From Rariglobus sp967755175 (GTDB taxonomy: Bacteria; Verrucomicrobiota; Verrucomicrobiia; Opitutales; Opitutaceae), in assembly GCA_967755175.1 (NCBI GenBank), contig CBRAFO010000053.1, positions 1 through 25,157 of the forward strand: DNA of 25,157 nt, in the 5' to 3' direction. The position numbers were made by a program, and so were the translations under genes. A model generated the notes under the pieces. It did no database searches and was not told the origin of the DNA. It saw only the letters and a list, made by a program, of their open reading frames with translations. Shown here one piece after another: positions 15,900 through 24,091 of the stretch (positions within the stretch are counted from its first letter, which is position 1; each line of letters starts with the position of its first letter).

Positions 15900-16712
15900 T
15901 CAGACGTAAAGCGCCTGGAGCATGGTGGCGGCGGATTCGTCGAGCAATTCGCGACGACGCACCTCGTCAAACAAATCGATGAGATCCTCAGAGCGGAGGC
16001 GGGCCTTTCCCACGCCGCTGAAATCGTGAAGAACGCGTCCGCGATGCATCATGATGAGGCGGTCGCCGAGACTGACCGCCTGCTGCATGGAATGGGTCAC
16101 CATGAGGGTCGTGAGTTTGTCGCGGCCGACGACTTCCTCGCTGAGCGCAATGACCTGGTCGGCGCTCTTTGGGTCGAGGGCGGCGGTGTGTTCATCCAAG
16201 AGCAGAAGCTCAGGCTTTAGCCATGTGGCCATGAGCAACGTGAGCGCCTGACGCTGTCCGCCTGAGAGGGAGCCGATGGCATTGTCGAGGCGGTCCTCCA
16301 GGCCCATTTTCAGGGAGGCAACGCGGTCGCGCAGCGGGGCGATGAGGTCTTTGGACAACGCGAACCCGAGCCCACGCGGGTGTCCGCGACGAGCGGCGAG
16401 CGCGAAGTTTTCGGCAATGGACATGGTCGGTGCCGTGCCGCTGAAGGGGTTTTGGAAAACACGTCCGATGAGCTTCGCACGCCGGTGCTCGGGCCAGCGG
16501 GTGACATCGCGTCCGGCCAAGTCGATACGGCCCGAGTCGAGGGTGAAGGTGCCGGCGACGGCGTTGAGCAGCGTGGATTTGCCCGAGCCGTTCATGCCGA
16601 GAACGATCACGAACGAGCCGTCCTCGATCGTCAGGTCCACGCCCTGGAGGGCGCGGACTTCGTTGACCGTGTCGGGATTGAAGGTTTTGCGAAGGCCGGT
16701 GAGGGAGAGCAT
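15900..16712 (-). CDS. ABC transporter ATP-binding protein (partner of the BPD_transp_2-type permease and ABC_sub_bind protein)
   Basis: 270 residues with all ABC motifs: Walker A GMNGSGKST (~39), Q-loop VFQNP (~87), signature LSGGQRQ (~149), Walker B LLLLDEHTAALDP (~170) and His in VTHSM (~206). A small C-terminal extension of about 30 residues follows. It would drive import of the ligand bound by the protein at 19247-21349 through the permease just upstream (80-bp gap containing a heptamer element). TrpXYZ-like systems of this class carry tryptophan or other small organics; the substrate here is not shown by the sequence. Confidence 0.92.
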   Translation of the reverse strand: MLSLTGLRKTFNPDTVNEVRALQGVDLTIEDGSFVIVLGMNGSGKSTLLNAVAGTFTLDSGRIDLAGRDVTRWPEHRRAKLIGRVFQNPFSGTAPTMSIAENFALAARRGHPRGLGFALSKDLIAPLRDRVASLKMGLEDRLDNAIGSLSGGQRQALTLLMATWLKPELLLLDEHTAALDPKSADQVIALSEEVVGRDKLTTLMVTHSMQQAVSLGDRLIMMHRGRVLHDFSGVGKARLRSEDLIDLFDEVRRRELLDESAATMLQALYV

Positions 16713-16723
16713 GGCGGGCAGGA

Positions 16724-16816
16724 AGTAGCGAGTAGTGAGTAGCGGGTAGCGAGTAGGTCGGAGTGGCGCGTAATTTGGATGCTCGCTACTCGCTACACAC
16801 TACTCGCTACTTTCGG
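16724..16816. repeat. Inverted heptamer-array element (unit AGTAGCG) overlapping the permease 3' end
   Basis: The left arm 16724-16758 reads AGTAGCG, AGTAGTG, AGTAGCG, GGTAGCG, AGTAGGT. The right arm 16782-16816 reads CTCGCTA, CTCGCTA, CACACTA, CTCGCTA, CTTTCGG. Both are in exact 7-bp register and face each other across a 23-nt spacer. The permease stop codon and its last codons (VASSV) lie inside the right arm. Confidence 0.88.
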
Positions 16817-17728
16817 GCTGCTCCGCAGCCGTTTCAGCAACCCTGGGAGGATCAGGGCCGCAAAGACGAAGGCGGCGGTGATGAGCTTGAGGTCGTTGGG
16901 ATTGAGTCCCCAGCGGAGGGCGACCGCCACGAGCAGGCGGAAGAGCACGGAGCCCATGATCGCGCCGACGAGAGTGAGGCCGAGACTGCGACCACCGGTG
17001 AGCGCCTCGCCGATGATGACGCTGGCCAGACCCCAGACGATCATGCCAATGCCCATCTGCGCATCAGCGAAGCCTTGGTATTGGGCGAGCAGCGAACCAC
17101 CGAGGGCGATGAGACCGTTGGAGAGGGCAAGGCCGAGGATGATGTGGGTTTCGACGTTGGCTCCGAGTGCGCGGATCATCTGAGGATTGTCACCCGTTGC
17201 GCGCATCGCGGTGCCGAGGTGGGTGCGGAAAAACGCGAATAACGCCACGGCCACCAGCACGGCCATGGCGAACGAGCCGAGGAGCAAGGCGACTTCGCCC
17301 GCGCCCACCCTCCAGCCAAACACCAGCAGGCCGTGCTCACCGAGGAGCCGGAGGCCAATGGATTCACCCCAGGTGCCGAGCGTGGTGTGTTGCATGAGCG
17401 GGATGTTGCTGCGGCCCATCACGCGAAGGTTGATCGAGTAAAGCGCGGTCATCACGAGAATGCCGGCGAGGAGCGCGTTGATTTTAAACTTGGTGTGGAG
17501 CACGCCGGTGAGCGCGCCGGCCATCGCCCCGGAGACCATGCCGGCGGCCGTGGCGAAAACGGGATTAATACCCTGCGCACAGAGCGTGGCGGTGACCGCC
17601 GCGCCCAAGGTGATCGAGCCGTCCGCCGTGATATCGGGCAGACCGAAGATGCGGAACGACACGAGCACCCCCAGCGAGAGAAGCGCGAGGATGAGGCCGA
17701 TGGTGAAAGCGCCGACGAGGAGAGTCAT
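16793..17728 (-). CDS. ABC transporter permease, TrpY-like (BPD_transp_2 family)
   Basis: 311 residues with about eight to nine hydrophobic segments. The family hallmarks are FGLPDITADGSITLGAAV near the N-terminus, AMRATGDNPQMIRALG in the cytoplasmic coupling loop and ALSNGLIALGGSLLAQYQGF after it. It forms the inner-membrane channel for the substrate delivered by the ABC_sub_bind protein. The start ATG at 17728 is preceded by CCTCCCACCC. The final residues VASSV are encoded by heptamer repeat sequence, so the 3' end may have been extended or altered by the element. It lies between a STAS gene (195-bp repeat-filled gap) and its ATPase gene. Confidence 0.93.
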   Translation of the reverse strand: MTLLVGAFTIGLILALLSLGVLVSFRIFGLPDITADGSITLGAAVTATLCAQGINPVFATAAGMVSGAMAGALTGVLHTKFKINALLAGILVMTALYSINLRVMGRSNIPLMQHTTLGTWGESIGLRLLGEHGLLVFGWRVGAGEVALLLGSFAMAVLVAVALFAFFRTHLGTAMRATGDNPQMIRALGANVETHIILGLALSNGLIALGGSLLAQYQGFADAQMGIGMIVWGLASVIIGEALTGGRSLGLTLVGAIMGSVLFRLLVAVALRWGLNPNDLKLITAAFVFAALILPGLLKRLRSSPKVASSV

Positions 17729-17736
17729 GGGTGGGA

Positions 17737-17799
17737 GGCGAAGGGCGAAGGGCGATGGGCGATGGGCGATGGGCGATGGACGAGAGGCGATGGGCGTCG
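17737..17799. repeat. Tandem heptamer array (GGCGATG)n
   Basis: Nine consecutive 7-bp units: GGCGAAG twice, GGCGATG four times, GACGAGA, GGCGATG, GGCGTCG. It starts 8 bp upstream of the permease start codon, so on the transcript it is the immediate leader. There is no obvious inverted arm next to it. Confidence 0.9.
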
Positions 17800-17810
17800 T
17801 CCAGGGTTCT

Positions 17811-17922
17811 TTCTCGTTCTCTTAATCTTTATCTTTCGTCAGGAAAAAAGGCGGAACGAATTGCGAAAGCGAAGGACGGAGATCGGAGGGAGAAAGATTA
17901 AGATAAAGAGGAAAGAGAAAGA
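17811..17922. repeat. Inverted short-unit array (ATCTTT-type units) between the STAS and permease genes
   Basis: The left arm around 17811-17840 contains TTCTCGTTCTC followed by TTAATCTTTATCTTTC. The right arm around 17891-17922 contains AGAAAGATTAAGATAAAG and then GAAAGAGAAAGAG. The arms pair over about 19 bp with two mismatches. The right arm stops just before the STAS stop codon (17924). With the adjacent GGCGATG array it fills the 195-bp gap, and no gene is visible there. Confidence 0.7.
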
Positions 17923-17923
17923 G

Positions 17924-19189
17924 TTAAGCGGTGAACGGCGCGAGCCAGACGGCGCCGCGATGGAAGTCGCTTTCGCCAGCGCCGGAGAGGCCGCGAGGAT
18001 CTCCCAACAGATGAAGGAGCGCCTGGGGCGGAGCTCCGTCGAAGAGCGCGGCGACCATGGGCACAATTTTCATCAGGCCTTTTTGCAACGGGCGGTAGGG
18101 CACGACGAGGGCGTGGACATGGCCCAGCGACGCATCGGGGGCGGCGGATAGCGGACGGAGTTGTGCAGCCAGCGACCCCGCACAACCCGGTCGAGCGACC
18201 ACACCAACAAGCAGCGTGGTCGTATCGCGGAAGGAGCGTTCGCCGGTGAAGGAGAGCCAGTCCCGAATCTCGGGAAATGCGAAGCGACCGGCGGGTCCAC
18301 CGGCATCTGCGCTCGCGGGATCGCGGCGCAGAGCCGCGCCGACCAAACCTGCGGTTTCGCTCACGGCCACGAAGGCGGCGGTGTTGGCCGCGGCGATTTG
18401 CAGGACAACGCCAGCGAGCGTGGACAGCGAAACAGTGCGGACGTCGGGCGGAGCTTCAAATCGCAGCAGTCGCGTGAACGTGCCCGCGCCAGTAAGACCT
18501 GAGAGCAGGCGGGCTTGGGGAACGAGCGCGCCTTCAGAAACGAGGAAGTCGGGACGGCTCGCGCCATCAGTCGGCTGGTAGGCGGCGCAACCAGCGGCGG
18601 CGAGGAATTCGCCCCGGCGTCCGTCGCAGTCGGCGGCGGTTATGCCCAGCGCACCCACGCCGAGACCGAATGTGGATGCGGGAAACGCGAGGGGACCGGC
18701 AGCACAGGAAGGATCAACCAAGCGGACGGTGAGCGCAGGACCGGGAGGCAGAGTGAAGATCTCGCCGCGCAGGCCGGCGGTGGCGAACAGCTGGCTCGAC
18801 GGCGACGGGACGGGCATCGGAGCGGTCGCGACCGTCGTGCCGGCCGGCGTGGACATCGGCTGGGCTGAGGGCAACGTGGCAGACGCTGGCGTGGGCGCGA
18901 GCAGCATGTCCATGCCGGCAAGGCACAGGGTGTCGGCGACGGCCGACGACGCCGGAGCGATGGAGAAGTGACCGTTGACGGCTTTGAGTTGTTTGAATGT
19001 GGAGAGCAGGACGCGCAGGCCGATGGAGCTGATGTAATCCACTCCGCCCATATCGAGCTGGAGGCGGTGTTCGCCGGCTTTGACGTAGCTGGTAAGGGCA
19101 TCACTCACGGCCGGGCACCAGGCGGAGTCGAGTCGTCCGCGCAGGCGAACGATGAGCAGGTCGGAGGTTTTCTCGGTGGTGATTTCCAT
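17924..19189 (-). CDS. STAS protein with a long unrecognised C-terminal domain
   Basis: 421 residues. Residues 1-100 are a STAS domain (LQLDMGGVDYISSIGLRVL, Ser54/Ser55). A Pro/Ala/Ser/Thr linker (~100-135) leads to about 285 residues that I cannot assign, starting FATAGLRGEIFTLPPGPAL and containing GALGITAADCDGRRGEF, AAYQPTDGASRPDFLVS, FVAVSETAGLVGAALRRDP and FTGERSFRDTTTLLVGVVA. No membrane segment is obvious. The C-terminal region may be the output or a ligand-binding part of the switch. The gene lies 57 bp downstream of the substrate-binding protein gene and upstream of the permease, inside the transporter set, which argues for a role linked to uptake. The name STAS is firm; the rest is unknown. 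Confidence 0.85.
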   Translation of the reverse strand: MEITTEKTSDLLIVRLRGRLDSAWCPAVSDALTSYVKAGEHRLQLDMGGVDYISSIGLRVLLSTFKQLKAVNGHFSIAPASSAVADTLCLAGMDMLLAPTPASATLPSAQPMSTPAGTTVATAPMPVPSPSSQLFATAGLRGEIFTLPPGPALTVRLVDPSCAAGPLAFPASTFGLGVGALGITAADCDGRRGEFLAAAGCAAYQPTDGASRPDFLVSEGALVPQARLLSGLTGAGTFTRLLRFEAPPDVRTVSLSTLAGVVLQIAAANTAAFVAVSETAGLVGAALRRDPASADAGGPAGRFAFPEIRDWLSFTGERSFRDTTTLLVGVVARPGCAGSLAAQLRPLSAAPDASLGHVHALVVPYRPLQKGLMKIVPMVAALFDGAPPQALLHLLGDPRGLSGAGESDFHRGAVWLAPFTA

Positions 19190-19246
19190 CGGTGGAGGTC
19201 GGAGCGGAGTCGGAGAGAGAATGTGGTGCGAAGCGCGTGGGCCAGG

Positions 19247-21349
19247 TCAGTCGTTGATAACTTTTTCGGCTTCCTTGAGGAGGGCCTCGGGGAGGACGAG
19301 ACCGGTGGCGCGGGCGTTGGCCGTGTTAACCGTGAAGTGAATACGGGTGGGCGTCGCGAACGGGATGGTCGCGGGGTTTTCGCCGGCGAGGACGCGTTGA
19401 ACGCGGTCAGCGGTGGCGAGGCCGACATCGTGATAATCGTGACCGACGGAGATCGCGGAGCCTTGGGCGAGCGTGAGGCTGTTCATGCTGATGAGCGGCT
19501 TGTGGCTGGCGCGCGCGGCGCGAGTGAGCGCGGAGAAGCCGGCGTTGGAGAGGTTATCGGAAATCTGCACGATGGCGTCGATGTGACTGGAGGCCAGCGT
19601 GAGCGCGGCGTCGGAGATTTCGGTGGGCGTGTTAACCGCGATGGCTTCGACGGTGATGCCCTGATCGGCGGCCACGCGGGTGAAGTAGTCCTTGAGGTCA
19701 ACGGAGTTCACTTCCGACGGGCAGAAGAGCGTGCCGACGCGCGTGAACTGCGGGTAGTGGCGCTTGAGGATTTCCACCATGCGAGGTGCGGGCGCGCGAA
19801 CACTGATGCCGGTGACGTGGGCGAGGTGATCCTCGTAGGTGCGACCGGCACCGGCGGCGACCGGGTTGGCCACCATACCGAAGACGATGGTCGGCGCACC
19901 CCGGCGGGTTTTGCCCAAGGCAACTTGGAGGGCGGGCGTGGACAACGGCACGAGCAGCGCGGGTCGTTCGGTGAGGGCGGCGTCGATGATGCTGCTGAGC
20001 GTGGCCATGTCGCCTTGGGCATTGTGATAATGGAGATCGATGTCACGCCCCGGCAGGAGCGGCCCGCGGGCGAGACCGTCCTTAAAACCAGCGAGCGTTT
20101 CCTCGGAGGGCGGAGTCTCGTTGTAGAGAATCACATCGACGCGCGCGGGGATCGACGCGGCGGCTGAGGGAACGGGTGCTGAGGAGGACGGTAGCGCGGC
20201 CGGGGTGGTGGTAGCCGCAGCGCTAGGCGTCGCGGTAGTTGTCACAGCCGCCGCGGCAACGTGTTCGACGCCCTGCTCGTCAACGTAAGCCGCGGCACGT
20301 TGCACGAGTGAAGCAGGGATGGTCCAGCGCGCCTTGAGGCCGGCGGGCACCTGCAAGTTGAGCGTGAGGTTGGCCGGTAGCCGGTTCTCGACCGCGACAC
20401 TCGCGGGACTGCGGCCGTTGAGCACTTCGCCGGCGAGCACGCCGACGATGCGACCGACTTCGAAATAGTCCGCGCCGAGGTCGAAGAGCGCACCGCGTTT
20501 GATGTTGGACGGCACCACGGTGAAGACCGGGATCCGTCCCTTGCGCGCGGCCGCGAGCACGGAGTCGATGGCGGTCAGCACCGCGACGTCGCCGCTCACC
20601 CAAAGCGCATCCACTCCGCGCGCGACGAGCGCGGAAGCGGACTCGCCCACCCCGGCGGAGTTCTCCACTCCCGCTTCAAGCAACGTGATGCCGAGCTGGG
20701 CGCACACGCTGCGCGCGAGTTTGATCTGCACCTCGGAGTTGGCTTCGCCGGTATTCCAGACCACGCCCACGGTGGTGAGCGCCGGATTCATTTCGCGCGC
20801 GGTTTGGAAAGCCAACGCCACCGGCTGCATGGTGCCGTAGCCCGCGAGATAAGCCGGATGGTCGAGGTGGTTGTCCCGATTGATGCCCACCCCCGCCGCG
20901 TAAGGGTCGGTGACGAGGCCGAACACATGCGGGGTTTTCCCGGTGCGGTTGGCGTTGGCCACCGCCTGCAACGACGGCGTGCTGATCGTCATGAGCAAAT
21001 CGTAGCCGCCCCCCGCCATCTCCTTCGCGATGGCCTGCCCCACCGGCATGTCGCCCTGGGCGTTGTAGCGCTTCAGGTCGAGGTTCACGCCCTCACGCCA
21101 CCCCTGCTCCGCCAACCCCGCCAGCATGCCATCGCGTCCGTGATCGAGCACGGCCTGCGAGGCGTGTTGCAACAACGCCACCCGCGCCACCCGCGTCGGG
21201 GCAACTGGAACCGCGGCGGGTGTCGCCGTCGTCGTCGTGACAGCCGCGACCGGTTTCACGCGCGAGCGCAAATCGGAAAGCAGCAGCAACGCGGACGTCG
21301 CCGCGATCAACAACAAGCCAAGACCGAGCCGCCGAAATATGCCCAACAT
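19247..21349 (-). CDS. Membrane-anchored ABC_sub_bind protein with two tandem substrate-binding domains
   Basis: 700 residues. An uncleaved-looking signal anchor (LGLGLLLIAATSALLLLSDL, ~8-27) is followed by an Ala/Thr/Pro stretch and binding domain 1 (~45-350, from RVARVALLQHASQ). A low-complexity Thr/Ala/Pro/Ser linker (~350-395) leads to binding domain 2 (~397-690, from ARVDVILYNETPP). Both copies keep the same landmarks: YNAQGDM / YHNAQGDM, MTISTPSLQAV / VPLSTPALQVA, FGLVTDPYAAG / FGMVANPVAAG, and DALWVSGD / DAIVQISD. ABC_sub_bind proteins normally have one such domain. It would deliver ligand to the permease two genes downstream. I start at the ATG at 21349; 21400 is the alternative and would add 17 residues. 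Confidence 0.9.
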   Translation of the reverse strand: MLGIFRRLGLGLLLIAATSALLLLSDLRSRVKPVAAVTTTTATPAAVPVAPTRVARVALLQHASQAVLDHGRDGMLAGLAEQGWREGVNLDLKRYNAQGDMPVGQAIAKEMAGGGYDLLMTISTPSLQAVANANRTGKTPHVFGLVTDPYAAGVGINRDNHLDHPAYLAGYGTMQPVALAFQTAREMNPALTTVGVVWNTGEANSEVQIKLARSVCAQLGITLLEAGVENSAGVGESASALVARGVDALWVSGDVAVLTAIDSVLAAARKGRIPVFTVVPSNIKRGALFDLGADYFEVGRIVGVLAGEVLNGRSPASVAVENRLPANLTLNLQVPAGLKARWTIPASLVQRAAAYVDEQGVEHVAAAAVTTTATPSAAATTTPAALPSSSAPVPSAAASIPARVDVILYNETPPSEETLAGFKDGLARGPLLPGRDIDLHYHNAQGDMATLSSIIDAALTERPALLVPLSTPALQVALGKTRRGAPTIVFGMVANPVAAGAGRTYEDHLAHVTGISVRAPAPRMVEILKRHYPQFTRVGTLFCPSEVNSVDLKDYFTRVAADQGITVEAIAVNTPTEISDAALTLASSHIDAIVQISDNLSNAGFSALTRAARASHKPLISMNSLTLAQGSAISVGHDYHDVGLATADRVQRVLAGENPATIPFATPTRIHFTVNTANARATGLVLPEALLKEAEKVIND

Positions 21350-21574
21350 CTGCGCGAAGCTGTGCAACCCGCCCCGCGTTTCAATGCCTTTCACTGGCAA
21401 CCCTCGCCTTCTCCCCTCGCTTTTGGCCTTCGCCCGGCGTTCGCCACCCCAGCCCCTTCGCCTTTCGCCCCGTTCCTTCGCCTCTTATTGAAGTCAACTT
21501 ACCCTCGTGCCGTTAATGGCAAAGGGCGTGCTTGCTCCAGCCGGCCGCCCCCCTGTTCATTAACCCTTCGTTTC
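21350..21574. promoter_or_regulatory. Divergent intergenic region with degenerate CTTCGCC heptamers
   Basis: This gap must hold the promoters of both the minus-strand transporter/partner-switch cluster and the ATP-grasp gene. About 21401-21483 consists of degenerate CTTCGCC-like 7-bp units (clearest at 21455-21482: CCTTCGC, CTTTCGC, CCCGTTC, CTTCGCC), the complement of the GGCGAAG unit at 17737. A weak plus-strand promoter candidate is TTGAAG at 21488 with GTTAAT at 21512 (18-bp spacing); I see no convincing one for the minus strand. Confidence 0.4.
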
Positions 21575-24091
21575 ATGCCGCCCGCCCGGTCGCCACACCT
21601 GCCCACGCTTCATCCCGCGCAACTCCGCCCGTTGCGCGGACGCTTGCGTGCGGCCATCCGCGACGCCGGCCTCACCGACTTCGGCCTCACCTCCGGCCCC
21701 GCGGGTCTGCCGTTTTGGGAACTGGAGCCCACCCCGCTCGTCGTCAGCGCCCCCGAATGGGCGACCCTCGAAGCCGCCCTCCGCCAACGCGCCCACTTCC
21801 TTAACGCCCTCCTCGTTGACCTCTACGGCGGTCAACAGGCGCTGCATCAACAAATCATCCCGCCCGAGTTCGTCCTCGCCGACCCTTACTACCGGCGCCC
21901 GTGCCTCGGCCTCGAACCGGGTCGCGCCAGCCCCGCCACGCTCCTCCGCTTCGACCTCGTCAAGACCGCCGACGGCTGGCTCTTCGACGACACCCATACC
22001 AACACCCCCATCGGCCTCAGCTACGCGGTGCAAAACCGCCGCTTCATGACCCAGGAGGCCACCGACCTCTACCGCGCGCTGCCCGATTACCACAGCGTCA
22101 TCAACTTTCCCCTACAACTGCTCGACTCCCTCCGCGCCCTCGCACCCGACGACTCCCGCGCCCCGTCGATCGTCGTGCTCACCGCCGGACCGCACGACCC
22201 GTTCTACTCCGAGCACAGTTTCCTCGCGCGCAAGATGGGCCTTCCTCTCGCCCGCGGCGACGACCTCCTCGTCCTGGATAATCGCGTCTATTTTAAAACC
22301 ATCGCCGGACTCGAACGCGTCGATGTCATTTACCGCCGGCTCAACGATTCTCACATCGACCCGGTCGTCTTCTCCACCGACCGCGAGAACGCCGGTATCC
22401 CCGGCCTCCTTCAGTGCATCCGCACCGGCAATGTCGTCATCGCCAATGCCATCGGCACCGGCATCGCCGAAAGCCGTGCGCTCAACGCCTACGTCCCGCG
22501 CCTCCTCCGTTTCTACCTCGGTGAGAAACCCCTGCTCGGCACCGTCCCCACGTTCACCTGCGGTGACACCGACCACCTCGATTACATCTTAGAAAACCGC
22601 GACAGCCTCCGCATCCTCCCCACGCACGATCCGCGCAACGGCGACTGGCAATCCGCCCACATCGCCTCCGCCCCGCCCTCGCTGCTCGGCGCTGCCGGTC
22701 TGTCCAAACTCGTCCTCGAAACGCCCCACGCCTTCGTCGCGCAGCCCCGCCTCAAGCTCCTTCCGGTCAACCCCGGCGCACGCAACGCCCCGCCCGCCCG
22801 CCTCAGCGCCTTCGTCCTGTGCAACGGGAAACGTTTCTCTGTCTTCCCCGGTGGTCTCGTGCGGCTCGGCGAACCCGACCACCTCTCCGCCGGCCGGGTT
22901 GGCCCCACCGCCGACGCCGTTGTCCTCATCGATACCCGGGACAACTCCGGCGACATCGCCGACCACGAACTTTCCCTCGCCGGCGTGCGCCCCCACACGC
23001 TCGGCTCCCGCGCCGCCGAAAACCTTTTCTGGCTCGGCCGCTACCTCGAACGCGCCGAAGCCACCGCGCGCATGCTCTCCATCCTCGACGACGTCGCCCT
23101 CGAGGAAATCTCCGCTCGCGACCGCCGCCGCTGGTTCCCTCTCTGGCGCGGCCTGCTCGAAGCCACCGGCCACACCGACCACAAAATCACCGCGCGCGCC
23201 AACCCCCAGGCCTCGCTCTCGACCGACCTCATGTGGCGCATGTCCCTCGACACCGCCAATTCCAGCTCAATCTACTCCTCGATTAGTTGGGCCGTGGAAA
23301 ACGCCCGCCAACTCCGCGACTACGTGAGCCCCGAAGTGTGGACCACCCTCGGACGCCTCCTCCGCCGCCTCGACGACCTCCATAAACTTCGCCCCACCTC
23401 CGGCCGCCGCCCCGACCGCGATCCCTCGCTTCCGTCGCAAGCGGTGCAAGCCGTGCTCACCGAGGTCAATGCCATCATCGGCCTCGCCGAACGCACCATG
23501 GTCCAGGACGCCGGCTGGCATTTCCTGCACATGGGCATGCACCTCGAACGCGCCACCATGACGTGCAGCGCGCTCCGCCACATCCTCGGCTCCCTCGACT
23601 CCGCCGCCTCCGCCAAAGAACCCGCCATCGCTGCGACCAAGGTGCCCTACCGCGACAACCCCGAGCTCTCCGCGCTCCTCCGCATGCTCGGATCCCAAGA
23701 CGCCTATCGCCGCCTCTACCAGATGCGCAGCCAGCCACGTTTGGTCGCAGAGCTTTTCATCCAGCAGCCCGACGCCCCGCGCAGCATTTTCCACAACCTG
23801 CACCAGATAAAGACCAGCCTGCGCGCCATCCGCCACGACGTGCACGAGCACGGCGATGACCCGACTACCGCGACCGTGGTCGACACGCTCCACTTCATCG
23901 CGTCCGTCCCCCTCACCCGCCACTTCGGCGAAGACCCGCGGTCACCCGGCACCGACGGCCCGAAACTGAGTGAGACCCTCGCCACCCTTCTTGAACGCCT
24001 CTACGCGTTGCACCCGGTTTTGAGCGATCACTACTTCAGTCACCAAGCCCGGATCGCGCCCTCGCTGACGCAGACCGAACTGAAGCTCTGA
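21575..24091 (+). CDS. Circularly permuted type 2 ATP-grasp protein fused to an alpha-E domain
   Basis: 838 residues. Residues 1-~465 are a circularly permuted ATP-grasp domain (DUF404/DUF407 type): FLNALLVDLYGGQQAL, DPYYRRPCLG, FDLVKTADGWLFDDT, VDVIYRRLNDSHIDPV and NAIGTGIAESRALNAYVPR. Residues ~475-825 are an alpha-E (DUF403) helical domain starting SRAAENLFWLGRYLERAEAT, with WHFLHMGMHLERA and YRDNPELSALLRMLG later. The family is thought to form amide bonds on peptides or small molecules and often sits beside transglutaminase-like genes, which are absent here. I start at the ATG at 21575; the frame is open further upstream, but that part lies antisense to the substrate-binding protein gene. 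It is transcribed away from that gene. Confidence 0.92.
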   Translation: MPPARSPHLPTLHPAQLRPLRGRLRAAIRDAGLTDFGLTSGPAGLPFWELEPTPLVVSAPEWATLEAALRQRAHFLNALLVDLYGGQQALHQQIIPPEFVLADPYYRRPCLGLEPGRASPATLLRFDLVKTADGWLFDDTHTNTPIGLSYAVQNRRFMTQEATDLYRALPDYHSVINFPLQLLDSLRALAPDDSRAPSIVVLTAGPHDPFYSEHSFLARKMGLPLARGDDLLVLDNRVYFKTIAGLERVDVIYRRLNDSHIDPVVFSTDRENAGIPGLLQCIRTGNVVIANAIGTGIAESRALNAYVPRLLRFYLGEKPLLGTVPTFTCGDTDHLDYILENRDSLRILPTHDPRNGDWQSAHIASAPPSLLGAAGLSKLVLETPHAFVAQPRLKLLPVNPGARNAPPARLSAFVLCNGKRFSVFPGGLVRLGEPDHLSAGRVGPTADAVVLIDTRDNSGDIADHELSLAGVRPHTLGSRAAENLFWLGRYLERAEATARMLSILDDVALEEISARDRRRWFPLWRGLLEATGHTDHKITARANPQASLSTDLMWRMSLDTANSSSIYSSISWAVENARQLRDYVSPEVWTTLGRLLRRLDDLHKLRPTSGRRPDRDPSLPSQAVQAVLTEVNAIIGLAERTMVQDAGWHFLHMGMHLERATMTCSALRHILGSLDSAASAKEPAIAATKVPYRDNPELSALLRMLGSQDAYRRLYQMRSQPRLVAELFIQQPDAPRSIFHNLHQIKTSLRAIRHDVHEHGDDPTTATVVDTLHFIASVPLTRHFGEDPRSPGTDGPKLSETLATLLERLYALHPVLSDHYFSHQARIAPSLTQTELKL

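Noticed and set aside
20804..21574. 257-residue N-terminal extension of the ATP-grasp protein
   Set aside because: It is antisense to the substrate-binding protein gene and crosses the divergent region; the family starts near the ATG at 21575.
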